Source: Bacteroidota bacterium | GTDB taxonomy: Bacteria; Bacteroidota; Bacteroidia; NS11-12g; UBA9320 | NCBI GenBank assembly: GCA_003484585.1 | Contig: DNBZ01000190.1 | Location: 1 to 5,756, forward strand | Direction: 5' to 3' | Length of the DNA: 5,756 bases | Shown here: piece by piece, positions 5,735-5,756 of the stretch | Numbering within the stretch: position 1 is the first letter of the stretch | Layout of the letters: the number at the start of each line of letters is the position of its first letter | Translations under genes and position numbers: made by a program | The notes under the pieces: model-generated | Told to the model about the DNA's origin: nothing | What the model saw: the letters and a program-made list of their open reading frames with translations, nothing else | Database searches by the model: none

Positions 5735-5756
5735 GGGCGATTAGCTCAGTTGGTTC
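5735..5756 (+). tRNA. tRNA 5' end, probably tRNA-Val (cut by window end)
   Basis: The last 22 bases read as the start of a tRNA: acceptor strand GGGCGAT (5735-5741), T8-A9, D-stem GCTC (5744-5747) and D-loop AGTTGGTTC. The acceptor strand and D-arm resemble tRNA-Val of Bacteroidota as I remember them. The anticodon lies outside the window, so the amino acid is a guess; the tRNA identity itself is secure from the D-arm pattern and the promoter placed just upstream. Confidence 0.8.

Noticed and set aside
5710..5756. ATG-initiated open frame running from the leader hairpin into the tRNA
   Set aside because: It reads through the tRNA gene and is better explained by the hairpin and tRNA; there is no protein pattern.

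Overview
The window looks like chromosomal DNA of a member of the Bacteroidota, possibly a marine Saprospiria/Lewinella-like lineage. The phylum call rests on four things: AT-rich intergenic DNA without clear Shine-Dalgarno sequences; a tRNA promoter matching the Bacteroidota consensus (TTG, 19-base spacer, TATATTTG); a DUF5777-type beta-barrel gene; and protein styles typical of the phylum. The finer placement is only an impression.

Layout. The left edge (2-412, +) holds the C-terminal part of an AlkA-type DNA-3-methyladenine glycosylase. Next is an M16-family protein (463-1746, +) whose zinc-binding motif is lost; it starts at TTG and may have its own promoter over the glycosylase stop codon. 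Facing it on the minus strand is a three-gene cluster, read in the order 4238 to 1826. It encodes a small lipoprotein with an unusual CX4CH haem-type motif (3876-4238), a DUF5777-like outer-membrane beta-barrel (2962-3828), and a membrane-anchored dihaem cytochrome c (1826-2839). A divergent intergenic region of about 160 bases follows, with inverted repeats. To its right on the plus strand are a BrxA/BrxB-family bacilliredoxin (4401-4817), a strong intrinsic terminator (4860-4899), a degenerate TrpF-like barrel protein (4967-5545), and a promoter, leader hairpin and the first 22 bases of a tRNA gene, probably tRNA-Val, cut by the window end.

How the genes relate. The plus-strand genes are unconnected housekeeping or orphan genes: DNA alkylation repair, a non-catalytic M16 subunit, thiol-redox repair and an orphan TIM-barrel-like protein. 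The minus-strand cluster is the most coherent unit. Two predicted c-type cytochromes flank a predicted outer-membrane barrel, all predicted to be exported or anchored in the envelope. I infer an envelope redox module, but its substrate and the direction of electron flow cannot be read from the sequence. No gene-free stretch exceeds 300 bases. I saw no mobile element, CRISPR array or rRNA.
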